The notes below the pieces were generated by a model. It saw nothing but the letters and a program-made list of their open reading frames with translations. It was not told the origin of the DNA and did not search any database. The translations under genes and the position numbers were made by a program. This document shows positions 46,417-58,276 of a DNA stretch of 64,000 nucleotides, in pieces; the stretch's first letter is position 1; the number at the start of each line of letters is the position of its first letter. The stretch comes from Boletus sp. NGJ (taxonomy: Eukaryota > Basidiomycota > Agaricomycetes > Boletales > Boletaceae): contig JAGTXK010000038.1 in assembly GCA_019096195.1 (NCBI GenBank), forward strand, positions 248,001 to 312,000. Reading direction: 5' to 3'.

Positions 46417-49315
46417 TCATTCCTCCTCGGTAGGTGGCATCCCTCGAAACGCAGTCCCTGCACTCCTCACGCCATCGATACTCGGCCGTGGTCGGAAACT
46501 CTCCCGTCTGATCCGACCACCCTTGTCCAAGCTCACCGCCCGCGCTATCGAACTTGCACCATACACTTTCGTCGAGCTCGCATGACGATGGGAGGTCACA
46601 TTAGAGCTCGACACAGCCCGCGACGTCGTACGCTGCGTCGTCGATGGCACACGACCCCATCCAAGTGAGGCGTATCCTTCCGCATGTTTCGACCGTGTCG
46701 TGACGTACGAGACGGGAACCGCCGGTTTCGGGAGTCCAGAGGCGGGCCCACTCGGCGTGCGACCTTTGGCTGGGGATGAGCTCCGCACAGGCTTGGCGCG
46801 GCCGTCCGCAAGCTTTTGTCGTTTGTTCGTGGTTTGGGACATCGACGACCCCGGTCTCAGCGCTGGCGTGACAGCACCTGGAGCTGCGTTGTGCATTTTT
46901 CCAGGGACATAGCCGGCTTTATTGGCATTACCAGTGGTAGGTTCCAGACTGCGGCTACGGGTCATAGGCCCAGTGGGCTTGCTTGCATTGAGTACTTGCA
47001 CTGAGTATTGTGACGCGACCGTCTTCTTCTTGTTCTCTTGTTCATTCGCAGATACATTCTCCATCAGAATCTGGAGCATACTTTCTCCATGCACCAGAAA
47101 GGAGCGACTGTTGGCCTGCTCCCATGCGGGAAGGGACGATAAGAGTTGCTGTTCCAGCTGTATGTCGAGCCATTAAATAACCATTGAACGATTGCGGGAC
47201 CTGAGAACGAACCTTTGGTTTCTCTTTGCCTACCCGCTTCCTCATCTTCTCTTCTCTCAATAGCCGGCCTGGATCCCTACCACCACCTCGGCCGAGGAGC
47301 CGCGTCTGATCTCCAGCAACTCGCTCCAACTCCTTCTGCTCCTCACATATGTCAAAGTATTTCTTGATAGATGCCAACATGGGTGTCTTGAGTCTGACTT
47401 CCGCTTTGAGCCGCGCAATTTCGTGTTCGTGCTGGCTCAGCAGATCTTCCGTGTGTTCATCTGTGCGTGAAGCATGAATTCCGCACCGGTAGCACTGTCT
47501 TATGGGAGGGTACCTACCATCCACAAAAGCAGCAAAGTCTCCACGCTCGTCCTCTCCAGTCATCAACTCATTCCACAGCGATTCGATCTCGGACCGGGCG
47601 TTCCAAATGAACTCTCCCATCCGTTCTCTCTTTAGGTCAATCATGCGCTCCAGCTCTTCCTCGTAAGCTTGGACAACCTGGGGAGTCGTCCCGCGATTCG
47701 CCTGCAGATAACATACATCGAACAATACCGCGACCCAGGTTTGGGACACTCACTTCAACGAACGCGTCCATCGCCGTATCATCTACTCCCATTCTTCTCC
47801 AGAGCGATTCCAGTTGATCGTACATGGCTTGGATATGACTCTCTCTTCGTTTCTTCAGCTCCGTCAACTCAGAGAGTCGTTGCTCTGCATATAGCATCAT
47901 TTTCTGGGTCGGTTCTACCGCAAGCGAACCAAGAAGCGTAGCAGGAACGGGATCGGGTGTCGATGAGGAATCCAAAAGTTGCAGGAAACGAGAAAAAGCA
48001 TGTTGGAATTCCCGCACAGGATCTGTACCGAGCTCAGATGGCGATGCCGGGCTCGGAGAAGCTGAGCGGAAGAGAAGCTTGGCATCGGATCGACCTTGAC
48101 ACGAAGGTGTAGGTGTGCCGGTCGATTCAAGAAAAGGGTCCGCACTCGGCGGTCGTTGGGTGCAGGAGGAAGATGAACGGGGGAGTGTGCATGTAGGAAC
48201 TGTTAGTGTTGAGGAGGAGGCGACGGGAGGCATGTCATCAATATTTGGTGGATTAATACCAAGTTCTGTGTGTAACCAATCAATCTGGAGGAATACCTCC
48301 CCGAGTAGACTGAGGCGTTTCGTCTAAATAAAGACGGCTTTAGTGGACATAACTATGCTCGCTAGACACGGAATACGAAGCTGAGTAGACATGGTGGCTG
48401 CTATTGGGTCATAGAGACGATTCAAACTCAAGGCGTGCGTGTGCCACGAGTACCGTGAAATCAACAATCCACTATGTTAACGTGGATGTTGATCGAAGAA
48501 GTCGCCTCTGGGTTCCAAGTAGGATCAAACATCCACCATGTAAAGAATGGCAGAATGTGATCACCACATTCTACACTAAGATGCCCAACTCAGACGACTT
48601 CCTGCCGTTCGTGCGCAGAGCACCTCCACCGCATGGTGACTACGGACATGAAAACATGAAGACTGACTCACCATCTCGCCTTTGCCTCGCACCAGCTCCT
48701 TCTCCAGCTTGGAGAAGCGCTCAGGCATGACGTCCCGAAAGGCATTGGGATTATTTGGATTCTCCTCGACCGAAACCGTCGGTCGAAGAATATCAGCGGG
48801 AAAATAACTCGCTCCCAGACTCCGCGCAAGAGCGTTCAGTCGATTCGTCAACGTCATCAATTGTTCGAGCTTCGTGTGATAAACCTATTCCCAACGTCGA
48901 ACACGTCGTACCCCTCCGACAATCGATGATATCCATTCCAACGCACCTGTCGCAACCGTTCTTGATACTCCAACGCACGTTCATGTCGTCGCGGTAGGAC
49001 CTTTTCCGACTTTATATCGTTGAGCGATCCAGCGACTTTGGCGTTCGTTCCCAACGCGTGCGCGTATCGCGAACAGCCGATTTCGACCTCTTCGCATTTC
49101 GTCTCCCATTCTTCTACTTGCTTCTTGCGTACGTCGATTTGGGACTCGACCGCTCGGGTCAGGTTATGCTGTAGTTCTTGGAGTTCGTCTTCGAGGGCGG
49201 TGGCGGGTAGACCGAGTTGGGAATGTAGCTGTGGCAATAACTGTGTTTGAGCGTTCAAATGCGTGTGTAATGTTGAGAGAAGCGTGCTCAACGCGAGCGA
49301 CGACGAGGAAGCCAT
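46417..49315 (-). CDS. ASE1: Ase1/PRC1/MAP65 microtubule bundler
   Basis: About 800 residues in eight or so exons. The N-terminal coiled coil reads LLPQLHSQLGLPATALEDEL and KKQVEEWETKCEEVEIGCSR. Next come LEQLMTLTNRLNALARSLGA, RLSLLGEVFLQIDWLHTELG, AEQRLSELTELKKRRESHIQ, YDQLESLWRRMGVDDTAMDA, the conserved LWNELMTGEDERGDF, and KTPMLASIKKYFDICEEQKE, the MAP65 spectrin/microtubule-binding signature. RGGGRDPGRLLREEKMRKRV follows, then a disordered basic, Ser-rich tail. Ase1 crosslinks antiparallel microtubules in the spindle midzone; the basic tail normally carries Cdk and kinase sites. Start MASSSSLALSTLL at 49315; a Met 14 codons upstream is possible. Confidence 0.93.
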
Positions 49316-49580
49316 GAGTTTATGAGTCAAAATCGCGTCTCCATTTCGTGGTTGCAACCAAACCGCGATTCGGTATGGTCACGTGATCGTTGATATATCA
49401 CCTGACCATTCGATCATGCACTGCCACATAATCCTTAGCATTACGTAATCAATCACAACGCTGGGCGAAACTCAAACTCGAGTTTTGTGATGCTCAATCA
49501 CCACATGATGCATTGATGGCGAAGAGTGAATACATTGGTAATACTCCACAGCGGCGGATACAATGCCTCCAAGACAAACG

Positions 49581-50845
49581 TCAGATCGAGCTTTCCGCAC
49601 TGATAGCTTTCGATTGTGCACTAAAACTGGTCGAAGAAATGGGACATCCTGTCCCTGCGCCATTCAGGTTCTGAATCGTGACCGCAGCAGCATTGAGACG
49701 AGCGCTCTGAGACGCAGTGCTGTTATCTGTCGGGAACGTAAGGAAGACTGTGGGGTTAAAAACTACGTGTCCAGCCTGGATGTTCGCAGTGAGATTCTAG
49801 GTAGACCATGTCAGGAGGCTGTCGAAGGAGTCGGAATGCAACAAATCTCACCGAAATGTAGCTTGCTTGGTCTGGTGGGCACTGGCATGGAATGAGGATT
49901 GGTTTCCCATTTGTACCGTTTACGGCGCCATCGCAGTTTCCAGTACCTTGAAGATGCTCCTTGAGTTTGGAGATCTCGATGGATGGCCAACATACGTACC
50001 ATCGGGGTTGATACCTGACTGCCATCCCAGGGACGGCGCAAGAGAAGCAATCTGTGCATCTGTCGGGGTGGTAGTGTTGCCAGATGATGATGTCATAACT
50101 GTGGTGTTCGTTATAGACGAAGGTGGTGCAGATGAGGATGTCTGAACCGATGTTGCAGCTGGGGCACTTTGAGTGACCGAGGATGAAGCAATGCTGCTCG
50201 CCTGACTAGCGCCTGTACTGAAGCTCGCAGTCGCTGGAGCAGAAGGGGAGAGTGTAGGCGTAGTGGTGGAAAGTGTAGTACTCGACGTCTCCGCTTCGAT
50301 AGCTTTGTGCTGGGCAGAAAATGTGGTCGACGAGATGGGACATCCAACACCAGCGCCTTCCAGATTCTGTAAGGTGACAGCAGCAGCATTCAGACGGGCA
50401 AGTTGGGAAGCAGTGCTATTGTCCGTAGGGAAGCTTAGCTTGACAGTGGGATTTGTGGTAACGAAACCAGCTGCGACGTTATTATTAAGGGCCTATAAGG
50501 GTTCTATTAGAACCTGCAATGAAAGTATGGATTCCTTTGTGACGAACGGCAAGAAAGAATGTCGAGTTCGGGGGACATTGACAGGGTATCAGAATAGGTT
50601 TCCCATTCGTACCGTTCACGGCACCATCGCAGTTTCCTGTTCCTAGTAAGCGACGGATGATGTCTATCCAAGGTCGGTATGAATGGGTGAATTTACTGAC
50701 CATCGGGGTTGATTCCGGCCTGCCACCCGAACGAGGGGACAAGAGTAGTGTTTACATCTCTCTTGCGTTGACGATTTGCATTCAGTGGAAAGGATGCAAT
50801 AGCGTGACTCCAACATAAGATAGCGAGGGTTTTATAAAACAACAT
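49581..50845 (-). CDS. Secreted protein with two copies of a cysteine-bearing domain
   Basis: MLFYKTLAILCWSHAIASFP is a signal peptide. It is followed by RQRKRD, a Kex2-type site. Two copies of one domain follow: SFGWQAGINPDG, GTGNCDGAVNGTNGKPILIP, CQCPP, PTVKLSFPTDNSTASQLARL, NAAAVTLQNLEGAGVGCP; and in the second SLGWQSGINPDG, then the same GTGNCDGAVN and CQCPP segments, and PTDNSTASQSARLNAAAVTI, QNLNGAGTGCP. A Ser/Thr/Ala linker (about 75 residues, likely O-glycosylated) joins them. Each copy has its introns at the same two places with the same phase, so an exon pair was duplicated. About 330 residues, ending shortly after copy two. Found in agaricomycetes as far as I recall; role unknown, perhaps cell-surface or secreted matrix. 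Confidence 0.82.
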
Positions 50846-51583
50846 GACTTGATGAATTCAAAGTGTACAATGGTGTTGATACTAGCGTTGTCGGATGTCG
50901 AATGCAGCCGGGTTCAAAGAGAGTGGGTGGACAAGTCGCCAGCGACGTACTACGGGAAAGAAATGGGTATCGGGGGATGTTCCAGGAGTTGCTGCCACCA
51001 CTCCACTTTTAACGCATGATTACAGACCACACCTTTGTCTTCCCAAAGAGGGATTCAGCTTTGTCGAATGAACGGCACACGGAGACATTCGGAGAAGGAA
51101 AGCCTGCCGTATAATCGCGATCTGGCCCAAGAAGAATCCTCGGTTACCCTGTGAACAAGTAGTGTACTCGCAAATGCGACGATATTTTGATCAACGTACC
51201 TCGAGGGGGAAGGACGCGGAAACAAGGACAATACAATAACGTTACTGACAACCTCGTGTATGAACGGCTCAGTACGAACCCATGGCCAAAATGGCCCAGT
51301 AGCGTTGCGGGATGGAAAGGAACATACACAAGACAAAGAGAGCGGATGACAAAGAGCTCCATTCCAAGTACCAAGTTACCATGCCACCAACTCGCTTATA
51401 ATTACTATTATGGATGGACAAGTCTTGCTTCATATCACCACCCGTCAACGGAGGTCTCAATAAGCGATACTAGCAAAGGCGAAGTTGGTGAAAAGATACA
51501 GAATACAAGCACAAATCACAGCAGTAGCAGTCGATCGGTCATGCAGTCCAACTCTGCCAACGGTCTCACGGTGGCTCATCGCC
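50846..51583. other. Intergenic region
   Basis: No gene supported. It should hold the promoter of the secreted-protein gene and the 3' end of the small-protein gene. Confidence 0.4.
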
Positions 51584-51946
51584 TTACTTGTTGAGCCCCT
51601 CAGACCTTTTCTTGAGCTCTTCTCGACTCTAGACAATGGATCAGTCGCGATGGGCATAGGAGAGTATGGGACTTGCCAGCGGCGCATCCAGCTTGTTCAA
51701 AACGTCCTGTCTGGGGATATGAGGGCCCCGAGCATGGTGTGCTAAAACTGCCGGGTTGCTCGCCAGTCCGGCTCCCGAGTCGACGAGATCCGCGGGGTTA
51801 TTCGACTTCTGTAGCGACAAGTTAGTAACGGATAGTCTCAAACGACGGATGTGATTGACCGCTGGGTGAGGTAAAATATTGAAACGTTGTTGCGTCTGCG
51901 AAATGTCCGCACTCTGAACGGAATTCGTCTCGGATTTTTCTGACAT
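51584..51946 (-). CDS. Small conserved-looking protein, 104 residues
   Basis: Two exons. Exon 1 starts MSEKSETNSVQSADISQTQQ and has RFNILPHPAVNHIRRLRLSV, QKSNNPADLVDSGAGLASNP, HHARGPHIPRQDVLNKL. A GC-AG intron of 48 nt (GCAAGT...GTCTAG, branch CTGAT) joins LDAPL to SREELKKRSEGLNK and the stop at 51584. If the intron is ignored the frame ends soon at 51641 with an unconvincing tail. It has no membrane segment and no signal peptide; the sequence is hydrophilic and helical at the C-terminus. I do not recognise a named family. The clean frame and a spliced charged C-terminal helix argue for a real gene. Confidence 0.7.
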
Positions 51947-52201
51947 GGCAAGATGGGAGATGTGGACTGAGAAACGGAGAGTCAAGCACAGGCCCCTTAT
52001 CAAGGCCTGCAGGGCTGACGTCATTATCAATTCCCCTAGTACTGCGTTTATTCACATCGAGTAATCTACAACAATCGAAATCGACATCCGTTATATGAGC
52101 AGGTAGAAACTACATCCCATGTTGCGGCAGAGCTCCACGATGGGAGAGATTTGAATAGACAGACGAGACGATGGCCGACATGGGTAAGTAAAATAATGAG
52201 T

Positions 52202-53083
<882 letters not shown>

Positions 53084-53387
53084 TGTCTAGACACACGTCA
53101 GAAAGAGTGACGGAGATTGCTCTGGTTGTAGTTGGGAGGCAAGATGCAGCTGTAGGTGGAGAGCAGGTGGACGAGCTTGTAAGCCCGAGCTAGTCTTCAT
53201 CTCGGCAATCGCCATAGCCAAATCAGGTGATCTATTATGCGAGCCCCCAACCCAGGGTATTAAGTCACTCTGATCGTATACTGTACACAAGCATGAGGCG
53301 ATTTACGTCGCTCCTGGTGGGTTCCGAGCCCGAGGGTTCGCACAAACATTCCCTGATTATAGGCTGTGTAAAATCCACGAATTGTAT
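53084..53387. other. Calmodulin promoter and WASP 3' region
   Basis: 304 bp of non-coding sequence between two minus-strand genes. I see no distinct element. Confidence 0.4.
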
Positions 53388-55047
53388 CTAATCCCACTCG
53401 TCCTCGTCCTCGTCCTCATCATCACTGTCGCCAAGCTTCTTGCTTCTTTGCATCAAAGCCGCGGCAAGGGCAGCGGTCAAGTCTCCACCTCCGCCCGTGC
53501 CGTTACTATTGCTGGATTCCACCGCAGCAGGGGCAGGTGGGGGTGGCGGCCTTGATGACGGAGCCGGTGTCTTGCGTAAGTTGGCCACGCTCTGTCCACG
53601 AATCGATGCTAACAGATCGGTACGGCCAGGTGGTGGTGGTGGTGGTGGTGGTGGCGGCGGCGGCGGCGGAGAGCCTTCCTGAGCTGGAGGAGGCGGAGGC
53701 GGAGGGGGTCCGCTAGCTCGAGGCGCTGGTGTTGCTGGTGGTGCTGGTGGTGCTGGTGGTGCTGGTGGTGCTGGTGGTGCTGGTGGTGCTGGTGGTGCTG
53801 GTGGTGCTGGTGGTGCTGGTGTTGCTGGTGTTGCTGGTGTTGCTGGTGTTGCTGGTGGTGCTGGTGGTGCTGGTGCTGGTGCTGGCGGAGGCGGTGGGGG
53901 CGGAGGTGATACTAGGGGCTGCGGACGCACTGGAGGAGGGGGCGGTATAGGTGCGGGTGCGGGTGGTGAGGGGGTCGGTCGGACGATCGTGGGTGGCGGC
54001 AACGGAGCAGGGGGCGAGATCACTGGTCGAGACGGAGGAGGATTGTTGGGTCTCGCTGGAGGTGGAGGCGGCGCGGGTGGATTAGCGGGCGCAACAGAAC
54101 TACGCTGGGGAGGCCGGGGAGGGGCAGGCGCACTGGACCGCGGTGGTTGCCTAGGAGGGGTCTGCGGAGGTGGCTGCGCCAATTCCCCGTTGGTCGAAGT
54201 GACACTATTCGAAATGACATGAGTGCCTCGCTGAGGAACTGGTGGGGGCGGTGGCTTCTTCTTAGGTGCCGCTGACGGTGCTGGTGCATCCACACTCTGC
54301 TGTGCTTGGCGGACGAAATCTTGGATGAAATCTTTGTTCTTCTCAATGACATCCGCCGTGACTCCTCGGTCCTCGAGATCTCGAACAAGTGACAGCCACG
54401 ACTCGTCCACATTGTTGCTTGTGAATCCCTTCTCCTCGTCGTAACCAACATGTGCGACATGTTGGAATGTACCCTCTTTAGGCCCTGAGATCATTGATTT
54501 ATCGATCTTCCCCCCTTTCTTGACCTTCTTCGGCTCCGATGCAACCTTTGTGGCTAACACGCAGCATGAGCATATCGGTTCTTGGAGCAGCACCGTTCTC
54601 GCATACCTTTCTCCTCTTTGCGAGTCGTGACTTTCTTGTGGAACAACTTTGCATCTTTCTCTGCGGCGAACACTACACCAATCATGCACTCCTGAAAAAT
54701 GAGTGTGCTTGAGTTGCTATTTCCCGGTCAGACGACGAACTCACATCACCAGGGAAGGAATGAAAGAGGGTCCGGTCCTGGTGGACCTTGAATTGCTCGT
54801 AAAGCTCGTGGTGCCATATAACGCCCCGCGTGCCTTCGAAATCCACCAGCTTCAAGAAATGTGCATCTTTCGACTTGTCATAGGTGAATGCGAGTGCTCC
54901 CTGCAGTCCGCCATATGACCACGTGTTATGCTGCGGGTGCGCAAAGTAGATGCGTGCAGGCACTGCAACAAAAATCTTGTTGGAAGAGGTGGGAAGAGCG
55001 GTAGTAACCTTTGCTTTCTCTTCCGGAGTTAGTGGCTTGGAAGGCAT
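53388..55047 (-). CDS. LAS17: WASP/Las17-type actin nucleation promoter
   Basis: About 530 residues. Start MPSKPLTPEEKAKVTTALPT. The WH1/EVH1 domain includes NKIFVAVPARIYFAHPQHNT, WSYGGLQGALAFTYDKSKDA, HFLKLVDFEGTRGVIWHHEL, and ECMIGVVFAAEKDAKLFHKK. Then a CRIB-like segment ISGPKEGTFQHVAHVGYDEE and DESWLSLVRDLEDRGVTADV precede a long proline-rich arm. The end carries a WH2 actin-binding helix (GRTDLLASIRGQSVANLRK) and an acidic tail SDDEDEDEDEWD with the final Trp for Arp2/3 binding. It drives actin patch assembly in endocytosis. The proline arm contains a 9-bp tandem repeat encoding Ala-Pro-Pro units (separate entry). Three exons; the upstream frame extension beyond 55047 is not needed. Confidence 0.94.
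53723..53890. repeat. 9-bp tandem repeat within the WASP proline arm
   Basis: On the plus strand GCTGGTGGT is repeated about ten times. A GCTGGTGTT variant is repeated about four times beside it, then the first unit returns. On the coding strand this gives runs of Ala-Pro-Pro and Ala-Thr-Pro triplets. Every unit is a multiple of three, so length change would keep the frame. Confidence 0.9.
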
Positions 55048-55920
55048 ATAAGTAAGTACAAGAGTGGAAAGGCGGAGAAATCTAAGCGTCCAAGACGGGA
55101 TTGATGTGTGCTGCAACTTCCTATTCGGTGGCGTGGGAAAACCAGACCAGTATGTGGCCAGTGTCAACAGTCGAGCATATCCTACCCAGATACCCATCTA
55201 AACATCATACATTCCCGATGGTGGTAGCGCAAAAAATGGTAGTGCAAGGCACAGAGTCGACAGGTAATACGCTAACTATGTAGTTCCGAGCAGACGCAAT
55301 CAATGGACTTGCCAAATCTATCTAAAATCCAGTGCAGGACGCACATTTCCGAGTATGCGCTAGTGCGAGGCATCACATAGTTCGATGAGTCCTTCACGCC
55401 CGTATCTTTTGACGCTCAGTTGCAAATCAGAGCTTGCGCAAACGTTCGCGATTCTCCATCGCCACTAATATTTTAAATATTTTACGAATTTTCTTCAGCC
55501 AAGATTTTGCCCGATACGAAGCAGGTTTGGTGCCATCGGCAGCAACGGTCTTCAGGAGTCCTTATCTGCAGCACCGCCGAGCTTCTAGTTTGACGAAGTG
55601 CGCTCATATGTCACAACAACGTCAAGAGTGGATCGTAAGTACGGTTGTATGAGTAACAGCAACTACTTTCTGTGTTACTGATAGGATATAATCCGAATAG
55701 ACCGTTTCTCGTTTGCTTTTCAATGAGAAACACTCATGTCATCGGTGGTCTTGGCCTCGGAAATATACAGTCATACTGTATCTGACTCCTTGAACCCCTT
55801 TATGCTGTGCACAACTATGTCAAGTCCTGCGATCCGATTCTCGCACACTCTTTTCGGTTGATTCTGCAATGGCATTGTTGGTGCCGTTTGAACAATGTCA
55901 ACGTTGGCTGCCCGCTTCGA
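55048..55920. other. Divergent promoter region
   Basis: 873 bp between WASP (minus) and the oxidase-like gene (plus). No coding signal. A short AT-rich palindrome, AATATTTTAAATATTTTACG, lies at about 55467. Confidence 0.4.
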
Positions 55921-57955
55921 ATGAGTTCGAAGCAACCAACACCGCCTAGTCGATAATCCCCGACTTTATAAACCCGCCGTCATGTCAATGCTCCTCATTC
56001 CCGCTAGCCATCGTGGCTAATCTGTTCAACACGCTCTCTTGTCATCCTCTGTTTACCGTTCGAACTGAGTTCCTGTCTGTGGACGAATCCATTTCGCTTT
56101 CTTACAAGCGGGCGAAATTGGTCATGCAAACATATTGTGTGTCCAACGAACCGTGACTTTCGTACCGATCCTCACGCTTTCCCCGCAGCATTGTCTGCGT
56201 CAGATATCCACCATTGTTCCCCCAAATATTGGTCCATGATGACCGATCCCATCATGTCATTGGATAGTGCCATGTTTATAATATTGCTCGTTCACGTCGG
56301 ACTCACCATCGGAACACTCTCTCGTCATCTTAGCCAAAGACCCGACCTCGAGCCCCTGGTGAATCGCCTCCTCCGGTTTGACACTGTCGGTTTCCACCTC
56401 TTGACGGAGAGAGGACATGGATTGGACGCCTTTAACGTAGAAATCACAGCTACGACAACCTGTCATGGCTTCATTATCAACACGCCCAGAGAAGAGGCAT
56501 GCAAGTCAGTCTATCCCATCGTGTAACGTTGATGTCACTAATTGAACGGGTAGATTAATGCCCGCCTCTACCCCATCATTTGGGATGACCAAAGTAGCCT
56601 CGGTTATGGCTCGGCTGATAGTGGATGGGAGCAGATCGCGGGCCTCGCTTCTTCATTGTTCCCATTTACAATGAGCGCGAGATGTCAAAGGGGTCGAGTC
56701 GATCCGGCTAGGTCCCCGCCTCGGCACGGCTCCACTGGACTTTTCCATCACTCGCTTCGATCATATACTCGTCCCTCACAGCGCGATGGTAACCTCGAAC
56801 TTGGGAGACTATTCCTTACCCGAGTTTCCGTTGAAGGCTTGGTGGGATGAGATTTGGCGTGTACCGATTGGAACGATAACTGTGGTTGCATCTTCGACTC
56901 ATTCTCTCAAGGCTGCTGCCTTCATCGCTGGAAAGTACTCGATGCACCGTTCCTTCACGGGGAAGGGGGTTGAGCCAATACCGATCATATCATTCCGCAC
57001 ACAACAATGGCCTATCCTGAACGCAGTCGCTGTGAGTGTCGTGATGGAAATCTGGTACTCTACCACGGTAAGCCAGATCACGAATGAGGCCCTTGATCCT
57101 CCGGTCCGTCACGCTTTTGCAGTGATCGTGAAAACGACGGTGTCCCGCCACGTACAACGTTGCGTATTCGAGGTTTCCGAGCGCTGCGGTGCTCAGGGCA
57201 CTTTTGAGAACAACTTCATGGCCCGCGTCGAGGTTGGTGATATATTGATCCGCCGCGCGTTGTTGCTCACTCGACATACCTCAGAACGACTGCAAGGGTG
57301 TCATCATTGCCGAGGGTGATGTCCTGACGTTATGCATCCGATTGTTCTCAGAGTTGTTGCTCGAGCGATACAGATACCTCCCCGGACGCATCAGAATCCC
57401 TGCTGCTCGACACACGTTATTCGAGGAAAGCAAAATATTGCTCCAACTGTTACCAGGGGGTCATCGCAGCCAAACGTTCGACACGTTCGTTCTCCCTCAA
57501 GCGGAACGTGCTATCGAAGCCATGGGTCATTCGATGCCCTATCCGCTGGTGTCCAAAGGGGTTTACCCAAGCCGATCCTCGACATCTACGAATGTGCCAG
57601 CATCCGTCGGGACCCCGCTTGGTACTCCGAAAAGGGAGGATTGACGCGTCATGATCAGGTTGTTCGGGAAGACGAGGCGGTGACGAGTGCTATGCCACAC
57701 CTGGCAGGTTATCTGGACGACCTCAACATCGAGGTGTACGTCTCGGCGCCCATCGTTTCGGATGCTGCTTGGAAGAAGTACTATAGTGCCATGTCTGTGT
57801 TCAAAGGGAACTTTCGGTCAAGTCCAGGCCAAGTTGTAGGTGCTCCGTCGGTGCCAGTCACTGTCGGTTTTTGTCCCGTGTACGACTCGTCTGTCTTTCG
57901 TCGCAAGTCCTTTCTTCCCGGTGTTTTTTTTTATACTTTTGATAAACGACCGTGA
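55921..57955 (+). pseudogene. Broken acyl-CoA oxidase/dehydrogenase-like gene
   Basis: The reading starts MSSKQPTPP and is spliced to FNTLSCHPLFTVRTE, SISLSYKRAKLVMQTY, LSASDIHHCSPKYWSMMTDP, RPDLEPLVNRLLRFDTVGFH, LLTERGHGLDAFNVE, PASTPSFGMTKVASVMARLI, ITRFDHILVPHSAMV, FRTQQWPILNAVAVSVVMEI, FENNFMARVE, GDVLTLCIRLFSELLLERY, PKPILDIYECASIR and SAPIVSDAAWKKYYSAM. These are family landmarks of a peroxisomal-type acyl-CoA oxidase group. It uses GT-AG introns, including one after MARVE. But the frame is interrupted at least twice without usable splice sites: near 56620-56690, where FFIVPIYNERE lies in another frame, and near 57535, where bases seem missing before the ALSAGVQRGLPKP stretch. Either a young pseudogene or base errors. 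Confidence 0.8.
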
Positions 57956-58276
57956 TGACTGGCACCTACTCGTCCGGTTGCCTCGGTTTGTGACAAACAA
58001 TCCAATGATCATCAATCCTTGGTTCTGTGCTCGACAGGAGCGAATATTTTGAATGCACAGCAAGTTCTGTTCTACACTTTTATGTGTTGCGCTAACAAGA
58101 CACGGTCAAAGTAAAAGATCGTTCCGTCGCTGTTGCCTTGACATCGGAATGTTGGCAGTATCAAAAAGTTTGCTCTTATGAAAATAATCATGGGGATTTT
58201 GACGAACATCAAAATCGAAACGAAATTCACATCACAAATCGTACAGGGGGCCAAGTCATCCATTGTCGGAGAGTGG

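Noticed and set aside
53729-53950. Plus-strand Leu/Val-repeat frame
   Set aside because: Reverse reading of the 9-bp repeat in the WASP proline arm.
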